DNA from: Tricholomella constricta
Taxonomy: Eukaryota; Basidiomycota; Agaricomycetes; Agaricales; Lyophyllaceae
Direction of reading: 5' to 3'
Length of the DNA: 64,000 nucleotides
NCBI GenBank assembly: GCA_013368375.1
Contig: JAACJP010000045.1
Coordinates: 248,001-312,000 of the forward strand
The notes under the pieces are model-generated. The model searched no databases and had not been told where the DNA came from. It was given only the letters and a program-made list of their open reading frames with translations. This document shows positions 12,398-24,056 of the stretch, piece after piece; within the stretch, counting starts at the first letter, position 1; each line of letters starts with the position of its first letter. Position numbers and translations under genes: made by a program.

Positions 12398-13709
12398 GAT
12401 GTCTGTTCAGAGGATAGAGAAGGTCAGGGCTTGAGGTGTTATCTCTAATTATTTGGAAGTTTCGTTTGGGCCGAAAAGTGGGGCTAACTGAGGCAGCACC
12501 AGCGCTTGCAGTCCAGCAACAGCGAAAAGGGGAGGAAGGTATATGAGAAAGACGCTAGCCAGCGAGGGAGTGGGTATCAAGAAGAACTGGAGAGATGTGG
12601 AAGAGAATGAGCGTCGAACCTGTGCGACTGGACTGATGCGACAGCCGATGATTTTCGGCTTCTTCCTGTCTCACAGCAAATCCTTGTTAACGGTCTCCCG
12701 TTATCAAATTCAATTTTTCGCTCCTTCATTGTCTATGGGCGCTTCGTCCGCCGTAGCCAGAGCCAAATCATCATCATGCGATGGGCTGATACCCAGCTCA
12801 GTTGTCATAATACTTTGTAGATCACTGCTTTCTCAACTGGAGTGTCAATCAAGGGCATCCTTGTTATGTGTTATTTATGGCACACTAAACTTGAAGAGGC
12901 TTTCGGCGTTCAGCGACACATGCTCATAGTTCCTTTGGATCGTCCGCGTCAACGTCCTAGTGGTCGAGTTTTTTTTGCACTCGATCTCTTCTCCTCTCGC
13001 CATCTAACGCGCGACATACCCACAGATCGAGATCTATCGACTTTCGTTGTGTTCCCGGTGCATCAAGTGCTATTTATTCATCGCCCTATTTGTTCTCTAT
13101 CCGAGTCATAAGCTGGCCTCACGATTTTTACAAATCTGCTCTACTCTGGTGTCGTCTTCCCTGTCCGCGCCAACACTTCTGTTGTATTCCATGATTACTT
13201 CATGTGACCTTGATCTGGGTTGACTGTTTTGTTGCTTCATTCTGTATCATGGCCTGCTATATCTTCAGCGCATCAATTATGCATCGTCAAACATCGTGTC
13301 ACCTTTCCCCAAGTGGAGATACCACCTGAGATATCGGTGTAGCAGCCGTCCCCGAACAACTTCTCAGGCCCTCAGCAGTCCCGTGCTAAGACTGTCCTTT
13401 CAAAGCCTTTCGCAAGATGCATGGGGTGTTACGAGTTACGAAGGAAGGTCCGAGGAGCTGACATCATGCCCTGACACGTCCGAAGCACCGTTCCATGCCC
13501 AGTGATGCCGGCGTAGCACCGGACATGACTCGTAGTCATCCAAGTCTAAGGCTTTGACCTTTATAAAAATATACATTCCTTGTCGTAGTTCATGCCGTGC
13601 TTCTGAACATGAGGATCAATCATGACAAGGAAGTCACCGACATAGTACTAAGAAGTAGGTGCCGATATCAGGAAAGGGCTACACGAAGATTACGTATCAT
13701 ACATGGTAT
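12398..13709. other. Intergenic region
   Basis: 1.3 kb between the RasGAP start and the next minus-strand gene. Pyrimidine-rich tracts (for example around 12,960-13,010) look like promoter or UTR sequence. The plus-strand ORFs here show no domain or codon pattern I trust. Confidence 0.45.
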
Positions 13710-14239
13710 TCACTTGAGAATATTGGAATCATAAGAGGTACCAAAGAGGGCAAAAGGGGACATGGGAATATCAACACGGAAGGCTTGAAGGAGCACCGAA
13801 CATTTTTCAAATTGATGCCTGAACTCGAGGTCTGAGCTGTCCATCAGGGAAGTCTCCTTCTCGACATTCGTTCGAACTGGGCCAATAGCGGACCCTATAG
13901 GACCAGCCCGTGAGCTGAGAAGTTGAATCAACAAATGCGATCCGAGGAGACTCTGAATGTATGCAAACCGTGTTGGCGGCTTTCAGCACTCCAATAACCA
14001 AGCCCACAACCCAGCCCCTGGCCCCGATTTGAACGTCAATCCAATCGTTCTGTCCAAAAATCATCAGTGCAAAGAAACATAGGAAGTCTGTAACACCCAC
14101 TGTGATGAACCGACTTGTCTGCTAAACATTCAGAAAAGGCCGAGCGAGAAAGGGACGCGGCGAGACTCACAGGAAAATTAGTCGAGACGACGCGACTACC
14201 AGAGTTCACAGTTGGCGGCAGAGACGTATATTTAGACAT
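13710..14239 (-). CDS. Small putative membrane protein, family not recognised
   Basis: The start MSKYTSLPPTVNSGSRVVST at 14,239 is followed by a clean intron (donor GTGAGTC, acceptor TTTAGCAG). The second exon is very hydrophobic (FITVGVTDFLCFFALMIFGQ and GWVVGLVIGVLKAANTV), giving two likely membrane segments. Downstream, the frame that stays open (SLLGSHLLIQLLSSRAG to the stop at 13,710) needs another splice or an indel near 13,950 that I could not place with consensus sites. It is therefore either a real gene with an unresolved intron or one with a frameshift. The ER-membrane/GPI-pathway look of the first 70 residues is suggestive only. Confidence 0.45.
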
Positions 14240-15163
14240 TGCCAAATGGTAAGCGGAAAGTTTGAAGTAACAGGAGAAAAAATGTGGGAACTGTCGTTCC
14301 ATGACCTAGGCAGCGTATTTATACCTTTCTGGTTGTTTATGTCAAAATTGGATGAAGCCAACGTTCCCGATAACCAAAAAGAATAAGCCGAAGTACTAGG
14401 ATGTTTGTAGCTGGAAGTTCCGGGAGGTGTGTTGAACCACGAGGCTAGGTGTAATTAGCCGCCGTTATATCAGGAATCAAGTAATAGAATGTGCACAGCA
14501 CCTGAAGATCATGTATCCCGAATATGAGAAGCCGGCAGTATACCTTCTGAATACGGATGCCTTCCTGGTAACGTTATGGACAAGCAGGCCCATCCACGGG
14601 TTTGCCCCTCGCAACGCGTGCGCCACAGATTATCGGCGCCGAACAACCGTATCAAAGAATGAAGAAAAGTTAATTTAATTGCCGCGTAATAACGCTTCCG
14701 CGAGGTGCCTTTCAGAGCCACTGGGTAGTCATGTGGATGGCTCATGTGCTTCTTCTTAGCTTGTGTCCTCGTGTTGAATGGGTGACAGCCCAGATGAAAT
14801 GAGTGATAGAGTTACTGATAAAAAGAGGAAAGCTCTCAGCGCCCAGAGCTGGGGGGACAATGCGTGTCATGGTCCTAAGGATTTAACCCAGGTCGAATCA
14901 AATCCAGTGTCAAACGCCAGTACAAGTCACAGTGGATCGGGAACAAAGGTTCAGATAGAAATTCTCACGGCTGCAATCTGGGCTCAAGTCTCGACGTTCG
15001 AGTTCTCCTTGCCATAAATTGCTTTCTATCTCCTCGACGCGGTTCATCAAGAAAGGCGCATTTTTTCTGGCACTGCGCCTGAATTCTCCGCCAATCAACC
15101 TTGCAGTGGTTCGAATTACTGGGGATCTCTGAATTTGCTATTGCCAACCTTGCAAGGACAAGC
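14240..15163. other. Divergent intergenic region
   Basis: Separates the minus-strand membrane-protein gene from the plus-strand PalA gene, so it probably holds both promoters. No ORF or repeat of note. Confidence 0.45.
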
Positions 15164-18100
15164 ATGCCCAACCTTCTCGCAATACCCTTCAAGAAGACAT
15201 ACCCGGTCAATGTCAAGGAAGCCGCACGGAATTACATCTATGCACATAGCGGAGGCCATCCGGACGAGTTCAAGGATGACATCAATCTATGGCAAACCCT
15301 TCGGAAAGACGGTGTAGGAGGTGTGATCCACGTCGATCGAATCAACTCTTCTCTGCTGTCCGTTGAGATTTCTACGATTTCTTGTAACACAGCTGAAGAC
15401 AGCCTCTTACAAGTTACCATGCCCAACTTGTCTCTATTCTAACAAAGCTCCCAGCGGATGTGAGTTTTTGCTTCTGAGCTTTTTCAAAAGTTCAAAGGTT
15501 GACATATCGTGCAGATAGAATTAGACATCGCATACGCTCCCGTGTTTCAACAATCCGCGGTACCTATCACGTTGAAAAATCTTGTCTTCGAACGCTGTAG
15601 TGTTCTCTTCAATCTCGCGTCCTTGTATTCCCAGCTCGCGGCATCTGAAGATCGATCGACAATAGATGGTATCAAACGGGCCACTGCAAATTATCAGGTA
15701 TAGCTTATCACGTCTTCCGATGTATATGCTGTCATTCACAATAAGATCAGTACGCAGCAGGTGTGCTGTCGTTCTTGAAAGCATCCGGGCTCCCAAAACT
15801 CGTGTATTCACCGGACGACGAAGAGATACCCCGAGATCTCTCAGAAGCGTTCGTGACGCCTCTCGAGCTCCTCATGCTCGCTCAAGCACAGGAATGCTCT
15901 TGGCAGATGGCTAAACTAAGTGCGCAAGTTCCATCCTCACGGAGCAAATTATGACAGCTTATGTCCCTGTTAGATCAATACAAAAACGGCCTAATCGCCA
16001 AAGTAGCTGCAAGGGTCGGTGTTGTCTGTCCTCCTCGACAAAGATCTCACGTAAACTGGTTCTGTTAGGCCGCTTCGCTGTACCAGTCTACTTCTCAGAC
16101 GATTCACGATGCGTCGCCGTCGATCAAGGACCTATTTCCATCCGTATGAACTCTTTATTATTGTTCGACCGTCACTTGTTAAGTATTGCACAGGATTGGC
16201 TCCCACATATCGAAGCCAAAAGTCATCATTTCTCGGCGGTATCAGAATTCCGAAAGAGTATCGATGAAATCGAGAGCAGTAGGTCCGAGTCCGCGGCTGC
16301 TACCACGACGACCACAATCATATTCATCTCCTGCTTCCCAGGTATGGCGAGGAGATCGCAAGATTGCACGAAGCGCATTCCGAGGCCAAAAGAGCGCATG
16401 ATATTGCTCGCCGGGGGCGAATAGCGACCCCCGTTCTACACGATATTCAGGTAAATCCGGCATTGGAGCGAATCCATGGTGGCTAATATCTCTCTAGTCT
16501 TTGCTGGAGGTTGTACTCAAGAACCTTGGCCGAGCCGAGCGCGATAACGACCTCATCTATCACCATGACGTGCCTGCCTCGTCGGCGCTTGCACCCATCG
16601 CGCAGACGAATCTCGTTTCATCGACAATACCCGCAGGGCTGGTCGATCCTACGGGTCTCATTGGCAACGGCCGAATGATCTTTGGGGAGTTGGTGGGATG
16701 GGGCGCCAAAGAAGCCATCAGTACAGCGTTGATAATTCTTTATGCGGACGTACGCTGACGTGACGTTCCCTTCCCAGATATCTACAATGATAGGAAACAT
16801 AATCTCATCAAAGAAAAATTAGTGGATGTATCGAGCGAATTGCAAGATGCCGCAGATGAGTGAGTCAGACGCATTGGTCTGATTTCCATGCCCTAATCAT
16901 AACGTGGTGGCAGAGCCCTGCAGCTGCTCAACCTTCCCTCGGCATTGGAGGCCCTGGAGCGTCCAATCGGACTGCCTCCGAGTTTGCTCAGAAAAGCTGA
17001 AGAGGTGCGGCTGGAGACCGGACCTGCCAAGATCGAAGCAGCAATTGAGGACGTCCAGCGGCTCGCCCAGCACGACCAGGCTATCCTCGATGAAGTAAGT
17101 CCGTCGGACGCAAAGCGTTTGCGGGGTGCGTGCCCCATTTTGCTGATGACCTTTATATCTCCTTTTCCCAGGCAATGGATATACTTGACAATGAGGCATC
17201 GGAGGACGAAGCCGCTCGAAAACACACAGCACTTGATCGACTGCCCTCGCACGAGGCCAACGTCGAGCTAATCGAGAAGGAGAAACGATACCGTGCGATT
17301 CTGGCGCAAGCGGCGATGAGCGACGAGACGGTGCGACAGAAATGGGACGAGTGGGAACGAAACATCGTGGAACTCACATGGAGCGAGGTGCGTGATCCAA
17401 GTGCCCCAGAATGGCGGTCCCATCCTGATGCCGAAGACTCGCAGGAGGACCTCGAGGCGTCCATCCCGTCGTCCACGATCTCATCCTCGGCTGCACCCAC
17501 GGCGCAGGGGAAGCAGACGCAGACGCACGCACGGGCACTGCGCGTGCAGATCGAGGCGCTGGACGACATGCATCGTGCGCGGGAGCAGCTGGTGCGGCGT
17601 GCGCAGGCGCTGGCGGCCGCCAACGACATTGAAGAGCGCGTAGTGCGTGCGGCGGCGGGGTTTGCACGGCTGGTGGAGGTGACGCCTGCGATGTTCGAGG
17701 ACGTGTCAGATGAAGAGCTTGCGAAGTTTGATCGGTTCCTCCGGGAGATGGCCGAGATCGAGCAGCGCCAAAGTGGTATTTTGGCTGAGATCCAGGTACG
17801 TGGGTGGGCTCTCGACTCGGCTTCGTTACGGCATTTGTTCTATTCAAACGCAACGTGGCTGCTCATATTTTTTATGTGTAGCGCCGCAACGAGCTATTCC
17901 TGCAATCGCGGAAAGATGATCCTGCGGTGAAGGAGCGCGAACACGCGCTGCAGTCCCTTGATCTGGCCTACCACAAGTACCGTGAGATAACGCGGAACCT
18001 CGATGAAGGGTTCAAAGTGGGTGTTCGTTGCGCGCCCGATATGGGCGTCAATCATCATCAGCTCCAAGCTCGTTCCTGGCTTAACTCCGTTCCTTTCTCC

Positions 18101-18555
18101 TATAGTTCTACAACGACCTCGCGACGATATTCCTGCAGTTCAAGGAGGCATGCAAGAATTGGAGCCGGCTACGGAATCAGCAGATCCAGTGAGATGGCTT
18201 CCGTTCTGCCCTTTTATGGCTTGACGCTGAGGCGGAGATCATCCCTAGTTCCTTGTCACGTTCGTTCCAGGCCTTGTCCGTGGGAGGGGGAGGGGGCACC
18301 AATGTAGCAGCACCCTCCTCGCCCCCTGCGACTCCCACTCCAACGGAACCCGCACCCGCACCCACGCCGTGCGAGGCTGGTGTGCCGATGGGTACGCCGC
18401 CACCATCGTCCCCAAGACAGGCCCCCATCGCTCAAGCCCCCACACGCAAACAACCGGTAGGCAAGTCGGCGCTAGGGCTTCCCGCGATCACATCGAGTGA
18501 GTGGGGCTTTGAGGATTTCCAGCTCCCACCACCGCCTCCGCCAGGCAGGCAGTAA
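15164..18555 (+). CDS. RIM20: pH-response regulator PalA/RIM20 (BRO1-domain protein)
   Basis: A scaffold of the fungal ambient-pH (Pal/Rim) pathway: it binds ESCRT-III Snf7/Vps32 through the BRO1 domain and the PacC/Rim101 YPXL/I motifs through its V domain at endosomes. The start MPNLLAIPFKKTYPVNVKEA is the family signature N-terminus. Spliced exons give YHAQLVSILTKLPAD, PITLKNLVFERCSVLFNLAS, SEAFVTPLELLMLAQAQECS and WLPHIEAKSHHFSAVSEFRK (BRO1). A helical V-domain arm follows (RPIGLPPSLLRKAEEVRLET, IELIEKEKRYRAILAQAAM-like helices, LVEVTPAMFEDVSDEELAKF). The C-terminus is Gly- then Pro/Ala-rich and ends QLPPPPPPGRQ. Around nine exons separated by ~50-70 nt introns. The later exons from ~17,390 are markedly GC-rich and codon-biased compared with the first half. 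Confidence 0.88.
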
Positions 18556-18899
18556 TTTTTGGGTTTATGACACGGGTATTTTTACCGACGGAGAATGAGT
18601 TATAGATGTGTTGACTCTACTTACAATGGTATTTAGTACCTTATCATTGCCCTATATTATCCGCCCCCAAGGCCTTCTCGTCAAGAGACGGCATCGTGCA
18701 CGCGACTTGGCGCTTCCGACGCCAGAAACGGAGTGATGCACAGACACGAATTGCTCGACACTACTACTGCGTTTATGTGGTTGCCATCAAGGCAACATCA
18801 CGGTGCCGTAACATTCTGTATTTTAGCGGGCCCGCTGACACCGACTGAGTCGATACATTGTAGTGGGTTCAGACAATACAAAAACCCGCGGGCCCCCAC

Positions 18900-19046
18900 T
18901 GGAGGCGTTAACCTCAGCAAGTCTCACGGTAGGGTGGGAAAGACTGGATATGGTAGGATAGATCTATATACGGTACACCACAATGTATTTATAGTTCTGT
19001 AAGCCGCACGGACCATGCTTCGTGGAGGCCATGATGCACGCCTGCA
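18900..19046. repeat. Left terminal direct repeat of the 18.9 kb miniature element
   Basis: Nearly identical to 19,541-19,686. The differences seen are one single-base indel near position 60 and a T/C change near the 3' end. Confidence 0.8.
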
Positions 19047-19540
19047 TGTGCCCAACTCCCAAATAGCGACGTCCTTGTCGCGATCCAAACATGAACCTAA
19101 GCTCAGAAACCAAACACACAACCCTAAATCACCCCAGCTGTACCTAGGCACGATGGGAAACCGTGAAAAGTCTCCAAGCGTGATGCAATGCCGAATGCGC
19201 AGTGTATCTGTCCTAATGCGGAAGTGTCGCCAATGTCTGCATATGCCCCACCTCCACATCGCGACGTCCTCGTCGCAGCCCTCAAGCCCATCACCTTTAC
19301 TACCCTCCAGCACCGAGAAAACCAGGTAAAAACAGTTGCAGGTGTCGGAAACAGAAAAAGCACTTTAAAAAGCACCGCGAGGGTGCTGGTGCATGGAGTG
19401 TTGATTGGATTTGGAAAGGAGAGTCGGTGTCAGAAGCCGCAGATGGGGGGTGTTGTTATTGGTGTCGGTGGTAGACTGCTTCATTAACCGGAAGCGGACG
19501 GTGATCCAGACAGGGTACAAATGCCACTGTCGTCACCAAA

Positions 19541-19686
19541 TGGAGGCGTTAACCTCAGCAAGTCTCACGGTAGGGTGGGAAAGACTGGATATGGTAGGAT
19601 AATCTATATACGGTACACCACAATGTATTTATAGTTCTGTAAGCCGCACGGACCATGCCTCGTGGAGGCCATGATGCACGCCTGCA
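19541..19686. repeat. Right terminal direct repeat of the 18.9 kb miniature element
   Basis: Partner of 18,900-19,046 in direct orientation. Confidence 0.8.
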
Positions 19687-19763
19687 CCACTAGCTCGACT
19701 AAATCGATGCATTGTATGTATTTACATCAAGTGACTCGATACATATGTAGCTCGACTAGTAGA

Positions 19764-21024
19764 CTACTCCGTAGAATAAAGCCATGCTCGGACTTTCTCA
19801 CAAGACCTATCTGCTTTGACTGCATGTGCTTGTCGCTGACCCCTCCTTGAATTGTGCATCCATAACGCCAAGATCATGTCAGCAAAATCAGGGTCATCTT
19901 TGTTGTTTGCTTGACGGACCCTCCACTGAGCACGTCTGGCGGCCCGTTGATCGCGATCGCGATCAATATCTACATCGTCGTAGTAGATATTCCTGGTACG
20001 TCCTCGGACTAAGTCTATAAAGCTGGGCACTCCCCACGTTTTGAGGACGGCACAGCCATAGGCAACATCGAAAATCAGAGGAGGGGGCCAACCATCACTA
20101 TATGATTGCCTTGCGTCGGAATTGTGAGGAGCAAAGTACGCAACTAAAGGATCGTGGAGATTAAAGTGTTGAAATGTTAGGCGACTCTTTGTGTCTGAGG
20201 GTTGTACTGTGAAACCAAGATGATCAACAGTGGGTTGCATAACAAGGTCCACATCATTGACAGTCATTGCAAAATTGGGGGTCTATGAGACGGTTTAACA
20301 ACATAGAGCTAGAAGGATTGAATGACTAACTTTTAGAAATGCAACGACAGAATGCCCAAAAGGAATGTGCAGAGCCGAAGTAAGCAGAATGCCGTTTCGC
20401 GTATCATTGATGTCTTCTAATGGTGGATCCAGAACTTCATGCCGATGTCTGGTGAGATTGATAGCGTACTTGGCCTGGAGTTAAAGCTTAGAATGATTTG
20501 AGATATATTAAGGACACACCTGGTGCCCCTTGGCATGAGGAATGATATGGTACGCCAAGCCGGTCATAGTGGAACCAGTCATCACACAGGTTACGTCGCG
20601 ACCCTTCACACTAGCCATGAAATCACCCTGGCTGCTGGGGATCGAGATTGATGACGCGACTGAGGTTCTATCGTCCATTATATCGGGGTCAAGTAAAAGC
20701 GGCTCTGATGTTTGAGGGTGAACGAGGGCTGCTCAGACACTTAAAACATGACTCGCCTTGTGATACATAGTAATAAGCACCAGGGTGTATAGTAGTTTGA
20801 TAATAATCGACTTCTGCACCATCGGGTAAGGTGGAGATGTGGCCTTCACTGCCATAGATTGTGAACCCAATATAGCATAAGCAGGTCAGAGGATGTATTG
20901 AGAAGCGTTGACAATCGTTAACAGGGATGGATAGCGCGAGATGTGGTGTATCATCGAGTGACATCCAGAGGTCAATGTTGGTGGCCATATCATGTATACT
21001 GTACAAGCTTCGGTGCACCGGCAT
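19764..21024 (-). CDS. HNH-nuclease-domain-like protein (agaricomycete family)
   Basis: Exons read MPVHRSLYSIHDMATNIDLW, LTCLCYIGFTIYGSEGHIST, a linker LLLDPDIMDDRTSVASS, then FMASVKGRDVTCVMTGSTMT, LAYHIIPHAKGHQ, VLDPPLEDINDTRNGILLTS and HIPFGHSVVAFLK. The Cys-(x)-TG ... HIIPHAKG ... INDTRNGILL pattern resembles the HNH fold seen in a large agaricomycete family of uncharacterised proteins (recall of family, not a search). The tail is charged (DIDRDRDQRAARRAQWR). There are three introns. The first, 20,705-20,756, has a GC donor (AAG/GCGAGT) and is needed because reading through meets a stop. Substrate and role unknown. Confidence 0.7.
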
Positions 21025-22314
21025 GAATGTTTCACGAGAATGACATAATTTTGATCTAATTTGGTGCCTTCTGCGCCACGGCTTGTTATGTCAGGGAGCT
21101 CCTCAGAAAAGCTTTCTGCTGCTCCAGAAGGCGAGTTGAACGCGAAATGGGAAATGTGGGTCTCATTCGATCCATGTGCGACTACAACACGCAGTTAACG
21201 CTCAGTATGTCTTTCCTTCCATCTAACAACCACGATCAGCTCACCGACTCATATTCCAGCATTTGATCTCGCCCCACCTCTCCCCAGCACCATCGGCGTC
21301 CTAAGCAAATGGGCCGCAGAATCCGTCTGCAACATCCTCCTCCCCGCATTTACCTTTATCGCAAACGGTGGCAAGGGCTACCCCGTGCTCCCAAAAACTA
21401 CCTAGTTGTTCATGCATGATCGTAAGTTCCCCTTTACTCCCCTCGACGACTTACCTCTGATGGCATCACTGGTTCCTTGTTTCTGTCGTTAGCACCACTC
21501 AACAGTAATACTGTCTTCGGCGAACACGGGACAGCACTCCCGCGGTGGTGAGTCTGTGTACGTGCAGTATGTGCGCCATCTAGAACAGACGAGTCCTGTT
21601 GTGCAGGCTATGAAATGCACGGGCACAGTCGAGAATTTGCGCAGGGGTACCAGGTTTATCTACAGGCGTCGTTGGAGGTAAATTTGGGGATAATGCTAAT
21701 CAGATCGTCTGCGGAGAGCCTCATGCCCGAACATCTAACCCTTGATAGATAGCAAAGCGTCACGTATCAGATGTTTGAGGGATCCGGTCAAATATCGCCA
21801 GTATGAGGAGGTGGAAGCCGTCTTTTGTTTGTTACCACGTCTTCGTTGCTGATCCGCTCGAGCTTTCAGGCTATGTAATACGCTTTGCTTGAGTGGACAT
21901 TCGAGGGCAAAGTGTAAATGCTCATTAGGGATGGCGGGAGACCGCCCGCAGCAGTACGAATGGCTGAGGGAGAAAATCTGCAGGTCTGGCTTCATAAGCC
22001 GCATGAGCAGCCTGACACTGCGCGTGCGCTTCCCCACAAGCTGCTGGACTTCTTCACGAACATCTCCTGGATCCGCTGCGTCTGCAGGGCGGCCTGCTCC
22101 GCCACATACTGCGCATGCGCAGCGTGCTCGTGCCGGCTTTGCTGTGCGCGGGAGAGGTATTGGAAGGGGGTGGACTTGGGGTTGATGATGGTGGGGTGTG
22201 GAATGAAGGTGAAGGCGGAGGTAGGGGTGTGTTCACGGAATGGTTAGTGACCATGTTGCCTTCGTTCTCCTCCTCTACACCAACACTACCCCAAATCCGC
22301 CCGTGGTCCGACTT
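21025..22314. other. Unresolved region with gene fragments
   Basis: A plus-strand stretch near 21,255-21,405 reads LAPPLPSTIGVLSKWAAES before a stop. A minus-strand stretch near 22,050-22,150 reads LSRAQQSRHEHAAHAQYVAE, helical and alanine/glutamine-rich. Neither extends into a full gene. These look like decayed host coding pieces; no function is assigned. Confidence 0.3.
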
Positions 22315-22494
22315 TGTAAGATTGTTGAGTCTTGAGGTCCTAGCTTCAGTCACAAGTGTGTTTGATCCAATTCTATAGTGAGAAGAGCGAGCAACACAGG
22401 TGTAGTGAAAGTAAAGCAATGGTAAAAACTAGAGCCCGTGGGAATAAGTATCCGGCATGATATACTCCAGTGTCACCCAGTCACAACCCTTACA
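22315..22494. repeat. Left LTR of the 1.74 kb non-autonomous element
   Basis: 180 bp, TGTAAG...CTTACA, apparently identical to 23,877-24,056. Confidence 0.9.
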
Positions 22495-22636
22495 TTCTCC
22501 CCCTCTAGAATCAGCCCCAAGGATGACTCTATCTGAAGAAAAGATGGTGGAAGGGAAAGGGTGACGAAAAAAGGAAAAAAAAATGGTTGTACCTGGTAAA
22601 ACACTACCTAAAGAGTCCATCAGGTAACCAAATGAA

Positions 22637-23076
22637 AAAGGGGGTCGTCCATCGTCCAGTCGAGTGAAAACATGTCGGAGTAATTACTCCAAAGGCCCCA
22701 CCCCCAAGCATGACCTGGGGCTGACGAGGGAATCAGAGGAGGCACGGAGGGAACCGATGTTAGATGCTCCCAAGGCCTCTCAACGAAAGAACCAAAGATA
22801 GGGCTCGTATGGAACGAATGATAGTCGCGTCGACAGGGTGATGGACAACCGGTAGAAAGGAGGTGGTCCAGTACCCGGGGTGAGCGAGAGCGTGTCGGAG
22901 GAATTACCACAAAGACCCCACCCCCAAGCGTGGCCTGGGGCTGACGAGGGAATCAGAGGAGGCGCGGAGGGAACCAATGGTAGATGCTCCCAAGGCCTCT
23001 CAACGAAAGAACCAGAGATAGGGCGCATATGTAACGACTGCTGCTCGGTGTCAACGAGAGTGATGGACGATGGTGG
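22637..23076. repeat. Two-copy ~220 bp tandem repeat inside the non-autonomous LTR element
   Basis: The segment around CCCCCAAGC at 22,701 recurs at 22,921, a 220 bp period. Similarity runs over most of both units with scattered substitutions. Confidence 0.75.
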
Positions 23077-23876
23077 ATTGGGGACGGAAACACCGTGGAA
23101 TACCTAGAGGATATACCTCAGAGTACATCTCCAGCCTATGCATGGAGGAAAATGCGGATACTTCAAGGTCCCATGCAATAAAGCACCAAGGGGTGAGTAG
23201 CAAAGGCACTGCAGAGGATGATGACCAGATTTCGGAGCAACCAATATGAATGATGGTAGGAGGGTATGGGGAGGTGAAAGAGGCCCAAAATGCGAAGAGA
23301 ATGAGCCCAGAACCAACCCAAGGTGGTGGGAGATGGTTGGGGTAGGAGGGATGGGGATAAAAGCACCAGAACGGGTGCAGGATGCGAACCGTGGCGCGGA
23401 TAGCTGTAGACCCAGGTATCGACGGAAAGCGGCAGCCAAGGGCTACGCAGCGAACTTGGAATCGAAGGAATCGGCGCAGTAGGTCGCGAGATATCAGCCA
23501 GACAATGTCAAAGCATGAAAAGCGATGGTGAGGGGGAAGGAGTTGGCAGAAATGGATGATCCAGGGGTCGAAATGTGCGCAACAGCGAGGGCCGCATCCA
23601 CGCAGTATTGGCCCAAGAGATACGCGCCTTCGTTCCAAAGATATGACCCAAACTTCCTGCCACATCATCACCACCCCACCAGGCCCAGTCCCAAACCTCT
23701 ACCACTCTCCACCCAATCCTTCCAGCAACCAGTAGGACTGGAAAGCGAACTGAATCACTGCCCAGAGAAGCCTAGAAAGGTGGATAGTCGTCCAGAGAAC
23801 AGCTCAGAAAGCTGTGGGTGCTGTGCCAGCAGGTCTCTCCACTATAGCCCCAGAGAGGCTGGGAAACACAAAAAAG

Positions 23877-24056
23877 TGTAAGATTGTTGAGTCTTGAGGT
23901 CCTAGCTTCAGTCACAAGTGTGTTTGATCCAATTCTATAGTGAGAAGAGCGAGCAACACAGGTGTAGTGAAAGTAAAGCAATGGTAAAAACTAGAGCCCG
24001 TGGGAATAAGTATCCGGCATGATATACTCCAGTGTCACCCAGTCACAACCCTTACA
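23877..24056. repeat. Right LTR of the 1.74 kb non-autonomous element
   Basis: 180 bp partner of 22,315-22,494. Followed by GACTT, the second copy of the target duplication. Confidence 0.9.

Larger units (their letters stand above)
18900..19686. mobile_element. Miniature LTR-type (TRIM-like) element
   Basis: Direct repeats at 18,900-19,046 (147 bp) and 19,541-19,686 (146 bp) differ at only a few positions. Each begins TGGAGG and ends CCTGCA. The flanks carry CCAC on both sides (18,896-18,899 and 19,687-19,690), consistent with a 4 bp target duplication. The ~495 bp interior has no coding capacity. No convincing primer-binding site or polypurine tract was found, so TRIM status is inferred from the TG...CA ends and flanking repeat only. 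Confidence 0.55.
22315..24056. mobile_element. Non-autonomous LTR retroelement with complete ends
   Basis: Two 180 bp LTRs (22,315-22,494 and 23,877-24,056) beginning TGTAAG and ending CTTACA appear identical, and the element is flanked by the 5 bp duplication GACTT (22,310-22,314 and 24,057-24,061). The 1.38 kb interior has no protease, RT or integrase motif in any frame. The right LTR is preceded by purine-rich sequence (GGGAAACACAAAAAAG), a plausible polypurine tract in plus orientation. The interior contains a 220 bp tandem duplication. Movement would depend on a partner element; size and structure fit a large TRIM or small LARD. Confidence 0.85.

Noticed and set aside
17153..17853. Minus-strand ORFs opposite the PalA gene
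   Set aside because: Antisense shadows of the GC-rich V-domain exons.
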